From NCBI GenBank assembly GCA_963693085.1, contig OY856411.1, positions 69,801,001-69,865,000 of the forward strand: a DNA stretch of 64,000 bases, given 5' to 3'. Positions within the stretch are counted from its first letter, which is position 1. Each line of letters opens with the position of its first letter. This DNA is from Alisma plantago-aquatica (lineage: Eukaryota > Streptophyta > Magnoliopsida > Alismatales > Alismataceae). The translations under genes and the position numbers were made by a program. A model generated the notes under the pieces. That model saw only the letters and a list, made by a program, of their open reading frames with translations, was not told the origin of the DNA and ran no database searches. This document shows positions 12,651 to 22,963 of this stretch, piece by piece.

Positions 12651-12939
12651 CAAGTAAGATTTGATGGGGTTGTTGAGATGGGAATTCCACCAAACAAAGA
12701 TATTTTACTGATCTCTTAACTGCCACGAAGGAATTTGTCATAATATGAATGCATCATTGTACACCATATATTTTCAAATTCGGTATTTTATTGATACTAT
12801 TGTCTTGCCTATTCACTAGAATTGTGTTGCGGCATGGCTGCACTCCATATTGGGAGGTCAGCTGTGTCCAACCCACCTGTGCTATGGATCTCGTCTCTTC
12901 ATGTCTGTATGACTGAGAAAAAAGAAACTTCTTCTGCAG

Positions 12940-12996
12940 GAACTGTTGTACTTGTATGGATTTGTGATGAATGACAATCCTGATGATTATCTCATG
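12940..12996 (+). CDS. SET-domain gene, exon 2 in window
   Basis: A good acceptor (CTTCTTCTGCAG) precedes 19 codons reading ELLYLYGFVMNDNPDDYLM, with donor GTAATG at 12997. This directly continues the previous exon across a 10.8-kb intron and supplies the conserved YGF Tyr. The frame stays open into the intron, but splicing here matches the family. Confidence 0.88.
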
Positions 12997-13424
12997 GTAA
13001 TGTGTTTCCTTTTGGTAATATTATTGTTTGATAGTTTCTATTTCACCATCATATCATTTAACTTGTCTTTTATTTGTTCTACTTTCCGTATGTATATTTA
13101 TTCACATCAAAATGTTTCTGGTCTTATTCACAAATATGACCTAAAATTTCTGATTCAGTCACTTCAAAAAATATGGCTCAGAAGTATAGATCTTCTTGAT
13201 GCAGAAGAGAAGATTAATATTACAGCTCGTCTCAGTTAATTCATCAGCTACCTCTGCTGTCCTATTATAGGAACAAGTCAAAACACTGAAAAATATATCT
13301 TAAAGATGTGCCAGCTTAAAGTTGATTGGGAAATCCGACACTGTAAAAATATGATATTTACATATTGTATTTGCAATCTTAGTCTTATTTGGTAAGTTCC
13401 CAACAGTTCATGTTTGACGCATCT

Positions 13425-13625
13425 TGTTAAAATATAAAATATGGATTGAATTGAATAGATTGTGATTAGATGAATACAAAGACTGACGGCCTCTCCTTTA
13501 TATAGGAGAGGAGAGACGCCCTATTACTTAGGACCCAAGTAATCTAAACTAGACGGGCCGGAAGATAAAGGCCCACTAAACTAATTAGCCTATTTAACTA
13601 ATAGACTAATTTAGACACTTTAACA
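13425..13625 (-). repeat. Element A 3' LTR (left copy) with TATA box in a hairpin
   Basis: 201 bp, identical to the right copy except position 13571 (G here, A there). On the minus strand a TATATAAA box is enclosed by the inverted repeat CCTCTCC/GGAGAGG (arms at 13490-13497 and 13504-13511), so the putative promoter sits in the loop of a perfect 8-bp stem. Confidence 0.92.
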
Positions 13626-13644
13626 CTCCCCCTCAAGCTGGAGC
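13626..13644 (-). other. Element A polypurine tract
   Basis: The minus strand reads GCTCCAGCTTGAGGGGGAG directly before the LTR. The same 19 nt occur at the 3' ends of copia B and copia C. Confidence 0.85.
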
Positions 13645-15236
13645 ATGGGTGAAACACATGTCCAAGCTTGGAGAGTTACAAGACTCGATAAAAAGAAATG
13701 ATAAATGAAAGATGAAGATAAATATCACTCCCATACAAAATATGTTACTCCCCCTGAATCAATACTCCCCCTGAATCAAATAGTGATGATGACTTTGCAG
13801 GCTGAAGATACTCGAGCTTTGAAGAAGGTCTTCCTTGAAGTGCATCTGAAATGAAGACATCTGAAGATACTCTGTAGGCTGAAGAATGGTCCTGATACTA
13901 CAACAAGTCGCCACTGGAATACGTGCTTAACGCGGCACGAACGCGGACGGACGATCTGCTGCTTGATACGATGCAGGAACCATGAAACTTGGGGGCTTGA
14001 CGGGAAAGGAGATCATCCATCAAGGAAAGTCCCAAGAGGATCAACTACAGGCGATGTCGATACTGCAGATACAGCTCGGAGAAGACGTGATGAAGCAGCT
14101 CGGTGAAGATAAAACTCTGAGCTTCTGAAGAAACACCCATCTGTCTCATGTGAATGCGGCTGAAGGAATACACCATCAACACCTGATGTACATAACGCGG
14201 TACGAACGCGGATACGGTGTCGACGCTGAATCTTCAATGCTGGCTGAAGTAGAGAACCGGTGTGCTGAACAATGTGAAGCTTCATGAAGATAGCCTGGAA
14301 TATATATATAATCTGAATACATATATCATCATCTCATCTCATACTCTCTCTCATACATTCTCTCATATGCTCGCATGCTCGCTCTTCTCATCTCTCCCTT
14401 TCCTCTCTATCCCCCCCGCACACCAAATACGACAAGAGTGAGTGTTTGGTGTGGAGAACTGGATATATGACCCCCCCGTAATGTGGAAAAGGGATACACA
14501 CATAATATGGGTGGGTGGGAAAGGCTGAAAAGAGAAAAATATATGAAATGGAGATGGGCAATATGTGGAGAATGAAACCGATAGCCAAAGAGAGTATACT
14601 AGATGGGTCAACATGAGATCCGGGTAGAAAAATAAATGGATCTAGTCCCGACCCGAAAAGGGGGTTTGTTGGCCCGATTAGGGTCAAAATAGGATCCGAT
14701 TAGCAAAAGATAGAACCGATTAAGGATCCGAATAGAGATAGGGATAATGCATATGGGGGTAGTAAACATGGTTGTTTTGTAGCGGTGGAGAGTGATGATG
14801 ATGAAGTGATGATGATGAAATGATGATGATGAAAACAGCAGGTGATGGCGTAGGGACATCAGTAGCATGATGATGCAGATAGCAGCAAATGGAAGATGAA
14901 GATCGCCGGGATGATGATGAAGTGGAGGAGCAGCAGCTTGCGGATGATGGCTGGATATGACGTTCGTTGGTGTAGCACTTTGTCGCACCATAGGAGATGA
15001 CAAAGGGTCTCCTGCGTGACTCCGGAGATATTGCACGCCAAGAAGATGCATGCGGAGCCAAGGCAGAGCCTCTCCAAAGCGGCGATGAAGGTTGATCTGA
15101 AGACGTCATGAGATGGAGCGCCGGTTGAAAAAGTGCGATCAAGGCTGGGGATACGGTTGCTTGGATAAAGCAACATTGCAGCCTACGAGCACAGATACAA
15201 CGACGATGATGGATTGCCGATCGCTGCTGATCAACT

Positions 15237-15489
15237 GTCGATACCATCGACAGGACTGTCGATGGTATCGACCGACTCTCTCCTTGTCGCTGTGATAAAG
15301 TCGATAGTATCGACCTTCTGTCGATAGTATCGACGCAGATACTCTTCCGTCGCTGTGATGAAGTCGATACCATCGACCTCCTGTCGATAGTATCGACGCC
15401 GGCGATGCAGATTGCGTCACGGGATGTCGGCGGATGTTTGCGTCTGGTCTGATGTCGATACTATCGACACTCATGTCGATAGTATCGAC
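15237..15489. repeat. Array of four palindrome pairs in element A
   Basis: Eight 15-bp near-palindromes of type GTCGATANNATCGAC start at 15237, 15258, 15300, 15320, 15363, 15383, 15454 and 15475. Within each pair the starts are 20-21 bp apart; the first three pairs repeat with a 63-bp step. Centres vary (CC, GG, GT or CT) while the GTCGAT/ATCGAC arms are invariant. The array lies in the leader between primer site and body. It could bind a dimeric protein or form stable RNA hairpins. Confidence 0.9.
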
Positions 15490-15907
15490 GCGGCGGCGGC
15501 GGCGGCTGCTCCGGAAGGTGGAGATGGCTGTTCCTTGCGAATGGGAACCAATTTCTGATGGTCCACGACTCTGTGGAGATGGCTGCTGACGGTTACTGCT
15601 GCTGATGGTGGCGAGGCGCTGCTGCTTTCAGATGGCGGAAGGAGATTACCGCGGCGGATGCCTACGGCGGCGATTGTTGCGGATGATGATGGAGGACGGC
15701 TGCTATAATAGGCAGCGGAGGTGTTGTATGGAAAGAATGAAAGAATAGATGAATGGAGATGACCATGGAGGCCGGAATATGCCTAGCGGGCAGCCGGCCA
15801 AGCCATGGAGATGGCGGCTGCGGCCGCCCGCAGGCGGAGAGAGCCCGCGGTTGCTCTCTTCGGAGAGAGGAGCGGCGGCGACTGCAAGGGAGAAGTCGGC
15901 GGTCTTG

Positions 15908-15925
15908 GAGAGAGAGAGAGAGAGA
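15908..15925. repeat. GA microsatellite
   Basis: An uninterrupted alternating GA run inside element A, close to its inner primer-site copy. Read on the minus strand it is a CT-rich leader, common in copia 5' untranslated regions. Confidence 0.85.
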
Positions 15926-15958
15926 ATTGGCGGCTAAGGTTCTCTCAGGATGGAACCC

Positions 15959-16185
15959 GCTCTGATACCATATTAGAATGTGTGATATTCAACCCAAAAC
16001 CAATTGGCAATGGGTGAAGGGACCACACACCTTATAAGCCCATGACCTTTCCCAGAGCTCAGCGGTGTGGGACAATTCTAACATCCCCCCTCAAGTGCAG
16101 CCGCTTTTGTGTGCTTGCACTTGTTTTTTTTTTTTAGGTAGGGTGTGGTCCTCACACTTGTCTCATGGGGTCCGCTCTGATACCA
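15959..16185 (-). mobile_element. TRIM-like unit captured in element A
   Basis: On the minus strand the order is primer site (16185-16174), about 80 bp of interior, polypurine tract (16095-16084), a 113-bp LTR-like segment (16083-15971) and a second TGGTATCAGAGC (15970-15959). The LTR-like segment starts and ends TGTTAGAAT...ATTCTAATA. A homologous unit with the same order lies at 17529-17742. Thus element A contains interior plus one LTR of a miniature retrotransposon, joined exactly at the shared primer site, as expected from template switching during reverse transcription. Confidence 0.7.
16174..16185 (-). other. Element A primer-binding site (tRNA-iMet)
   Basis: The minus strand reads TGGTATCAGAGC, complementary to the 3' end of plant initiator-Met tRNA and the standard copia primer site. 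It touches the LTR without a gap. Confidence 0.9.
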
Positions 16186-16386
16186 TGTTAAAATATAAAA
16201 TATGGATTGAATTGAATAGATTGTGATTAGATGAATACAAAGACTGACGGCCTCTCCTTTATATAGGAGAGGAGAGACGCCCTATTACTTAGGACCCAAG
16301 TAATCTAAACTAGACGGGCCGGAAGATAAAGACCCACTAAACTAATTAGCCTATTTAACTAATAGACTAATTTAGACACTTTAACA
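16186..16386 (-). repeat. Element A 5' LTR (right copy)
   Basis: 201-bp partner of 13425-13625, bounded outside by the CATCT duplication and inside by the primer-binding site. It carries the same TATA hairpin near 16251-16272. Confidence 0.92.
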
Positions 16387-17528
16387 CATCTGATCACTTG
16401 GAATTATAAGACTAAGGAATGAGCTTCTCATTCATTTGGCATGAGCCAGTCATAAATTAAAAAATGGCTTATAGTTGTACTAAGCTTGCAGTGTGATATT
16501 TATGCTAAGATAGTAGTGAATTCTAGTAGTTTCATAAATTTCGAAGTTGTTCTATGTTGCATACACATTTCTAGGTATTAGTAACTTAGTACAAAAATAT
16601 ATTAGAATGGTTGTTTGAACTTTGAACATTGTGAGATAAAGACAGAATAATTTCTGTGTCTTATCAATGTTTCATCCCATTATATTTATAGTAGGGTTAA
16701 AGGGCAAAAGAGGGGCCATAGCAACAAAAGAAATATGGAAATAGTGCCCTGGGCTTTAACATAAAACTCAAATGAAGTCGACCAAAGATAGTAGTCGAAG
16801 CCATCTAGTTTCACGATGGTAATACAGCGAGCAGGGAAGATTTGTAGACGTTAGGAGTTATGGGGTGGTGACGTACACGGAGGAAGAAAAAGTCGCAGTG
16901 TGACACACTAACCAACAACAGTAACAGATGGTCCGGATCACTAGATCATGGAGACCCTGATAGGGGCAGTAGAGAAAAGAATGGATAACCTATTCAAATG
17001 GGAGAGATTTACTCCACCATATGGTGTAGGCAGAGGAGAGGAGATCCCGTATAACACCTCAACGAGGTATTGGTGTAGAGAGGAGGGGGAGACGGCTAGT
17101 GGTGGAACACGAAGGAAGAGAGTGCTGCAGTAGGCAGAAGTAGGAAGAGAAGAATAGGGAGGTGCAGGAGTAACAACGTGAAGTAGGGGTGGAGGGGAGG
17201 TTGGGCGACAATGGCGTGGGGAGGGGGTTGGGGGGGACATCGGCGACATGAAGATGGTTGAAGGGCAGTGGTGAGTTGGAGGGCGGGGGGTGCTGCAACG
17301 GCATGGAGGGTGGGAAAAGGGGGGGTTAGCGGAGGATGGTGGGTTGAGTGGGAATGAGGGGGCGGGGGAGCAGTAACGGCGTGAAGGGAGGAGATGAGAG
17401 GGGTTAGCAGCGGCGGGGGGACAGAGGGGGTGGCGGCGGGCGACGGCTAGGATAGGTTTAGAGGATGGGGAATAGAAGCGTCAGGGTTGGGGAGGAAAAG
17501 GATGGATAGGCTACGGGAGATCATCACC

Positions 17529-17742
17529 GTCTGATACCATGTTAGAATGTGTGCTCAACTCAAAACCAATTGGCAATGAGTGAAAGGACCACACATCTTA
17601 TAAGCCCAAGGACTACCCTAGAACTCATCGATGTAATTATTCTCACATCAACCCTCAAGCCACCTATTTTTTGTGCTTGCACATGTTATTTTAGGTAGAA
17701 TGTGGTCCTCACACGTGTTTGGTGGGGTTCGCTCTGATACCA
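17529..17742 (-). mobile_element. TRIM-like retrotransposon unit
   Basis: The order on the minus strand is primer site TGGTATCAGAGC (17742-17731), short interior, polypurine tract (CTTGAGGGTTGA, reverse of 17648-17659), a 108-bp LTR-like segment (17647-17540) and a second, mutated primer site (17539-17529). It is homologous to 15959-16185 throughout (shared CCAATTGGCAATG, CTTATAAGCCCA and GTGGTCCTCACAC). The total size is too small to code for protein. No flanking target duplication was found. Confidence 0.6.
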
Positions 17743-17865
17743 CATTAGAAAAGTATTATCGTTTTTTGATGTGTCTGAAACAATTATAAGCACTCTCTTT
17801 TATAAGACAAGATAGTATGTAGAAAACAAAAATAGTAGATATGTAATAAAAGAAAAGGCTAAAGA

Positions 17866-18126
17866 CTAAGACAAGTCTAAAGCATAAAGCATAATGCATA
17901 TATTCAATATGTACCGGTTCTTCCAAGCCGCCTTTGTATCATCAATATACTCATCTTTATCATGAGTTTTTTTGATGAGAGGCTCACTCTTTCTAGAGCA
18001 TTCAACATAAATTAAAGAGATCAAAAGAAGGTAATTTGTTCCATCGAACTTCACAATGGTCACACACTTCAAATGACTGTCCATAGTATTAGAGATAGAA
18101 GCCACGAGAGAGAAACATAGCATCAC
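17866..18126 (-). pseudogene. Copia gag N-terminal fragment
   Basis: An 86-residue frame contains VKFDGTNYLLL and later AAWKNRYILN, matching the start of copia Gag proteins (K-L-D-G-T-N-Y then W). It is cut off at the C-terminal side, with no nucleocapsid knuckle or pol. It is a relic inside the old element of 16600-18990. Confidence 0.5.
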
Positions 18127-18990
18127 GTGTGTAGTATTTTTGCACGTATGTGGTCAAAAGTACAACAGGAGACAACAAAGACACACCAGAGGTGGAAGCG
18201 CACACCATTTGAGGAGCGTATCAGAAGAAGACAATAGGTACACATTGTATGAGGGATATACATGCCATGTAAAGAAGAGGAAGCGTCTGTATCATATATT
18301 GTGTTTCAGCAACATGTTTTGAGACAAGAGAGGCATAATACTAATTTGACATTGTGTAGTCGAACACACAACATCTGAAAGAGGGGCAGACCATCGTTGA
18401 AAAACCCATCACACGCCGTGTGATGGTCCATGCTATGTGAAAGTCGGGATAGACCTCCCTTTGGAGTACTGCTCACAGGCAATGTGGATGGTCTACATGC
18501 ATTGTAACCAACCACATAAGCAGTAGGAAGGTGATCCACTTGAGGATCAATAGCAGCTGGGATAGGAGGAGATTGATGATGATCGACCTTGGATAACCAG
18601 AGGATACCCTAATAATAGATGGTCATAGAGACCAACAATAATGAATCGTACGGCTTCCCAGTCACATCCCTTAGGGCATAGGTTGAAGGGAAGACCGCAT
18701 GCCCAACAGAGTAGAAGGGCAAAGATGATTGGTATTGAAGGGGGCGTTTGATACGACGGTGGTGGCAGAAATGTCGGCAAGGACAGCAAGGAGGGAGGGG
18801 CGAAAATGCGTTTTCTGGGTTTCTGTCTAGTCTCCCTACTCTGGGTACCATGTAAAATAAAGAGAGAATTTATGTGTCTTCTTAATATCTAACCACATTT
18901 TATATACGGGAGCATGGTAAACAGGCAAACCCATGGTACACAACCTAAGAGTAAACTTAAGATAGGCAAAGGAAGAGAAAATAAAAAAGT

Positions 18991-19188
18991 ATAAGAGAAT
19001 ATACTTTCTCCTCAATAAACATCTGGACTTTTGACCATGTTAATTTATTAAAAGACAACCACTGGTATTGTAGGTTTGAAAACAAGATAGGAGCTCTTTC
19101 ATTTTTCTGCCTCCACATGCATTCAAGATTCTGACATTTCTTTTTAGTATGCTAAAGGTTTCCAAATGCTGCGTGTGAACATGGGCAG
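18991..19188. other. End of intron 2, no feature recognised
   Basis: Short AT-rich intron tail before the exon at 19189. No transposon structure was seen. Confidence 0.4.
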
Positions 19189-19260
19189 GTTCATTATCCA
19201 GCAGACGCATTCCAGTCTCTTCCATTAGCCGATGCAAAGATGGCACTTCTAGAAATACAG
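19189..19260 (+). CDS. SET-domain gene, exon 3 in window
   Basis: 24 codons (VHYPADAFQSLPLADAKMALLEIQ, split here only for reading) lie between a GGGCAG acceptor and a GTGAGA donor. The VHYP start is what follows DDYLM in LSMT-like proteins. The acceptor lacks a strong pyrimidine tract, so splicing could be inefficient. Confidence 0.82.
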
Positions 19261-19432
19261 GTGAGATGCATTGATGTGGAAATCACGTTACGAACTCTAT
19301 TGTGAATGAAAATGAACATCCATTATCTGTATTGTTGGTCTTTTTATTGTCTTTTCTGGTGATGACTAAAGCTAGCTTTGTAGCTTATCTGCCGTAAACT
19401 TATAGTTGTTTCATTCTGCTTGTTTTCTGCAG

Positions 19433-19681
19433 AAGGCTGAGTTAAGATATCTTCTACCAAGCAGACTGCTCGATCATGGTTTCTTTTCTGGCAAATCATC
19501 CCAAGATGATGAAAAAGAAGAGAGCCATCTAGATAGATTTCACGCTTACAGCTGGAGTGGGAATAGGAAAGTTCCTTTCTATTTGAATAAGTTAGTCTTT
19601 CCAGAAGAATTTCTGTTTTCCTTACGGACAGTTGCAATGAAAGAGAGTGAACTGACCCAAGTTACGTCGATGTTGGAAGAG
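19433..19681 (+). CDS. SET-domain gene, exon 4 in window (substrate-binding domain)
   Basis: 83 codons in phase 0 lie between TTTTCTGCAG and GTAGTA. The segment begins KAELRYLLPSRLLDHGFF and ends ESELTQVTSMLEE, typical of the helical C-terminal domain that docks the protein substrate in LSMT-like enzymes. It is separated from exon 3 by only 172 bp, the one compact intron of the locus. A short acidic DDEKEE insert lies near residue 25 of the exon. Confidence 0.88.
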
Positions 19682-19868
19682 GTAGTATCTTTTGTTGGCT
19701 TGTTTTGATTAGTGTAACTGCCACCGCTGAACCAAACACCTGATCATGTATCGCACATGTAAAGCTGGGATAATATCCAAGCCACCTACACTCCCAAAAA
19801 TGAACTGTGATCTTGAATATTGTGGATAGTGGTGTGCTAACTTAAGTGAAATTCCAGTTAGTATCAAT

Positions 19869-20563
19869 CACGGTGCAGGACTTCGACTTCGTGTCGACTT
19901 CGCCAGGTGTGGAAGTGGAAGTTTGTGGAAACCTCGAAGAAGTTTTAAGGAAGTTTAGACACAACTTCGATAAACTTCGATGCCTTTTTTTCAAATGATG
20001 TGAATTTGAAGGAAACATTGATTGAAAACTTCTAATTATGTTATACCTCTATCTTATATATGTTAATTTAACACAAAAACACGATTCACCACACTTTAGC
20101 CCTAGGGAGGTTGATATTACAATGTGTTGCTTGCAAGGGTCAAATGCGCAATACATATATATAAATAGAGTTAACCTTATGTATTCTATACAATATACAG
20201 TCAACTAGTAGATACAACACCCTCTCTAGAAAAGACTAGCAAAAACAAACATAGGAGTTGATATTAGAAGTTGTGAAGAGGGTTGGAGGCGACACTAATG
20301 CCTTATATGGCCTTTAGGGCACTAGCTAGGTTTAATGTTCTGGGCCGTCTCAACTTCGAGAAAACTTCGACAACTTTAGAGAAGTTGGGACTAAAATACA
20401 CACAAAAAAGTCAACTTCGACGACAACAGTGAAACTTCGCCCCGAAGATTGGACGTGGCCAAAGTATTGGGGATTCGACGTCGCCCATGGTCGAAGTTTG
20501 AAGTTTCGGCGAAACTTCGCCCAACTTCGCCTAAGCTTAATTTCATGTATCGATGTTTAGATC
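19869..20563. mobile_element. hAT-like element of the ACTTCGAC-repeat family, invaded by copia B
   Basis: It starts CACGGTGCAGGACTTCGAC, close to the start of the element at 38499 (CATGGAACAGGACTTCGAC). It carries many AACTTCG/CGAAGTT motifs at both ends (19880-19990 and 20350-20535). GTATCAAT precedes the start and GTATCGAT occurs at 20547-20554, a possible diverged 8-bp duplication. Copia B sits at the right edge, with its AGATC duplication made from this sequence. It has no coding capacity and no transposase. Confidence 0.6.
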
Positions 20564-20757
20564 TATTAGTAGATAGACTTTGCTGTGTTTTTCTCTTTTA
20601 CACTTAGTCTATTTTCTATTTTTCTTTTCCTTTACACTTATGTTTTATCCCACATGGGTTATCTCTAGACCCTGTGGTTCTTTTGTGTATTATATAGAGA
20701 CTCTTGTATATTCTTTTATCATCGAATAATACAAGACCTTTTTCCGCATTATCCAGA
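20564..20757 (+). repeat. Copia B 5' LTR
   Basis: 194 bp, differing from the 3' copy only at 20731 (C here, T there). It contains a TATTATATAGAGA promoter-like box near 20689. The termini are TA...GA rather than the usual TG...CA, fixed by the AGATC duplication outside and the primer site inside. Confidence 0.92.
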
Positions 20758-20769
20758 TGGTATCAGAGC
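20758..20769 (+). other. Copia B primer-binding site (tRNA-iMet)
   Basis: TGGTATCAGAGC directly follows the 5' LTR. The leader from here to 21447 is CT- and CCG-rich and untranslated. Confidence 0.92.
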
Positions 20770-21447
20770 AACAAGATCCACCCTAATTCTTTTTCCCCCC
20801 CTCCTTACCCTAACCTACCCCTGCGCCGTCAACCACCACACCGCCGCCCCCCCCTGCGGTTTTCTCCCTGCCGCCGCCGTCCTTCTTCCTCCTCCTCCCT
20901 TCCTTCCTTACCCTGCCACCACCAAAGCCCTTCTCTTCTCTTTCCCTGCCCACCGCCCCATCTCCTTTCTTCCCGCTGCTACAGTACCGCGGCTGCTACA
21001 GTACCGCGGCGCTACAGTATTTGCTGTCCGCCACCAACAGCCACCACCACCACCAATTTCCCGGCCCCTACACCACCCACAACCCTCCACCACACCCCCA
21101 CATCCTCACCATCTCTATCCTTGTGGCCTAGACAACCACAAGTTCCCTTTTCGGTCTCTGTTCATTTTCTAAATCCGTTACGTACAGCCCCGACACTTTC
21201 CAGTTCTGGCACGTTGAGGGTCTAAAAGCTACATCCGGATCTGCCTGCCTGCGCCACATGGTGGAGTAATTGTTTCTCCATGTTGGCGTAGGTTCTGCTT
21301 CTTTATCTCTGCCCCGTGAGGGTTTATGAGGTCCATGATCGGATCTCCTATCTGCTGCTGCTGGTCCATGTGTTGGACACTTCCTGCTGCCTACTGATTC
21401 TATTGTCTGCCCTGCGCTCGTGCTGCTGACTGTCTGCTTCTACTCTC

Positions 21448-21955
21448 ATGGCGACTTTAGATTTACCACGGTCTTTGTGTGTTACTTCTGTTAAGTTGGA
21501 TGGCTCCAACTATCACCTATGGGCTGCTTCATTCGAACTCTACGTGAAAGCACACGTGCGCCACTCGCACCTGACTACCAAGGGTCCTGCTGTACCTGCT
21601 GCTACTGCTGATGACAAGACTAAGCAAGCTTATGATCTCTGGTCCAAGGAGGATTATGGGGTTATGGCCTGGCTGGTCAACAGCGTTGATGCTAAGATCA
21701 ACCACTCTCTGCTTCGCCTTCAGACTGCTAAGGAAATGTGGGATCACCTATCCCATGTTTACTCTCATCAACAGAACCCCAAGAAGGTGTTTGAAATTTT
21801 CAAGAAGCTTGCGAAACAAGACTTCTCGACATCTGACTCTGTGGAAGACTACTACAACTCGTGCTGTGCTCTGTGGGACGAGTTTCAGGTTTATCATCCT
21901 CTGACTGCGAATCTTGAAGAACTACATCGTCAGCGGAATGAGCTCATGCTTGTTT
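21448..21955 (+). pseudogene. Copia B gag, N-terminal part (frameshifted)
   Basis: Begins MATLDLPRSLCVTSVKLDGS with the copia Gag signature K-L-D-G-S-N-Y...W. It runs about 169 codons through the Gag core, including DYYNSCCALWDEF. The frame then shifts by one near 21952-21956 (GTTTCAG where GTTCAG is expected) and would end 62 bases later. The continuation is in the next frame from 21956. Gag forms the virus-like particle that packages element RNA. Confidence 0.85.
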
Positions 21956-22963
21956 CAGTTCCTGGCTGGCCTTCCTACTTCGTTTGCTGGGGTCGTGGAT
22001 CAGATCCTCTCCAGTGACCCGTTACCTACTCTTCGGGACGTCCTCAAGCGGGTCCAGCGTCTTCCTTATTTGACGCTCTCTACTTCTGATGGAACAACAC
22101 TTGCTGTCCGTTCTGCGGATTCCTTTCGTGGTCGCGGCCGAGGTCGTGGCCGTGGTCGTGGTGGCCGCTCTTCTGCACCTGGACGTGGTTCTGGCTCGGA
22201 GTCAGGGGAGCCCCACTACTGCACTCACTGCAAGCGTACTAATCACAATGAAGACCGCTGCTGGATAAAATATGGTAAACCTGACTGGGCGAACCAGGTT
22301 ACCACTGAACAACCTGCATCTACCTCTGCTGCCTCTGACCCTACTGCTGTTTGGATTCGCTCCGAGTTTGAGAAACTGCTTCAAGCCCGCCTTGCCTCTA
22401 CTTCTGCGGACTCTCCTGAGAATGGCGCTGCTCTCCTGACGACCACTGGTAAAAGCCCTTGGGTGATCGACTCTGGTGCGACTGCACATATCTCTGGTAC
22501 TGCTAGTTTATTTTCTACTCTGCGCAAGACTTCTCTTATACCGCCTGTGACGGTTGCTGATGGTTCTAAATCTCCTGTTTGTGGCATTGGAGATATCACT
22601 TCTACTAGTACTCTACCTCTGCAGTCTGTGCTATATGTGCCCAAATTTCCTCTGAATTTACTATCTGTCAGTAAACTGGTAAAAAGTCTTCGTTGTGCTA
22701 TTACATTTGACCCAGATGGTGTTCTGTTTCAGGATCTGCGTACGAGGACGACGATTGGTTCAGGCCATGAGGGACCGGATGGATTATACTATTTGGACGA
22801 GCCGAAGCCAGCTGCTTTCCTGACATCTACAGTTCCTGATATTCAGTGGCATTACCGTTTGGGCCACCCGTCTGCTGAGAAGTTGAAGGCTTTACTACCG
22901 ACTGTTGCTAGCACTAGATTTTATTGTGAAACATGTCAATTGGGCAAACAACACCGTTCTACT
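21956..22963 (+). pseudogene. Copia B gag C-terminus, protease and integrase N-terminus
   Basis: Continues Gag (QFLAGLPTSF), then an RGRGRGRG basic stretch and a CCHC knuckle (C-T-H-C..H....C). The aspartic protease motif WVIDSGAT follows, then the integrase zinc domain H...H...CETCQLGKQHRST. Copia C is inserted right after this HHCC domain; the CTACT duplication is 22959-22963. Reading resumes at 28384. Confidence 0.88.

Larger units (their letters stand above)
13425..16386 (-). mobile_element. Element A: young non-autonomous copia-like LTR retrotransposon
   Basis: Two 201-bp LTRs (13425-13625 and 16186-16386) differ at one base. They begin TG and end CA and are flanked by a perfect 5-bp target duplication CATCT (13420-13424 and 16387-16391). 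Read on the minus strand, an initiator-Met tRNA primer site lies directly inside the right LTR and a polypurine tract directly inside the left LTR. The 2.56-kb interior has no gag or pol. It holds palindrome pairs (15237-15489), CGG and GA repeats, CT-rich sequence and a captured TRIM-like unit (15959-16185). A remnant of a copia stop region (codons for Ala-Pro-Ala-stop) is kept at the polypurine tract. It must rely on proteins from another element. Confidence 0.93.
16600..18990 (-). mobile_element. Old, decayed copia-like element
   Basis: Two similar stretches look like worn LTRs: 16635-16740 and 18855-18960 (both AAAGANAGAAT...TGTGTCTT followed by a TTATAT-type segment). CTCTGGGTACCATG near 18840 resembles a mutated primer site on the minus strand. 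A gag fragment lies at 17866-18126 and a TRIM-like unit interrupts the body at 17529-17742. Borders are approximate. Confidence 0.4.

Noticed and set aside
14720..15373. 217-codon open frame on the minus strand
   Set aside because: It runs through the palindrome array and a CAT/ATC-rich stretch of element A. Its residues (repeated SIPST/VSTV) mirror the DNA repeat and no domain is visible.
15237..15489. CRISPR-like array of short repeats
   Set aside because: Repeats are palindromic pairs with irregular spacing inside a plant retrotransposon. There are no spacers of uniform length and no cas genes.
20930..21010. Repeated CTACAGTACCGCGG words as a regulatory repeat
   Set aside because: Only two to three adjacent copies in the copia B leader, with no pairing or spacing pattern.
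20704..21225. 173-codon Pro/Ser-rich open frame on the + strand
   Set aside because: It starts inside the copia B LTR and covers the CT/CCG-rich leader; composition explains it.
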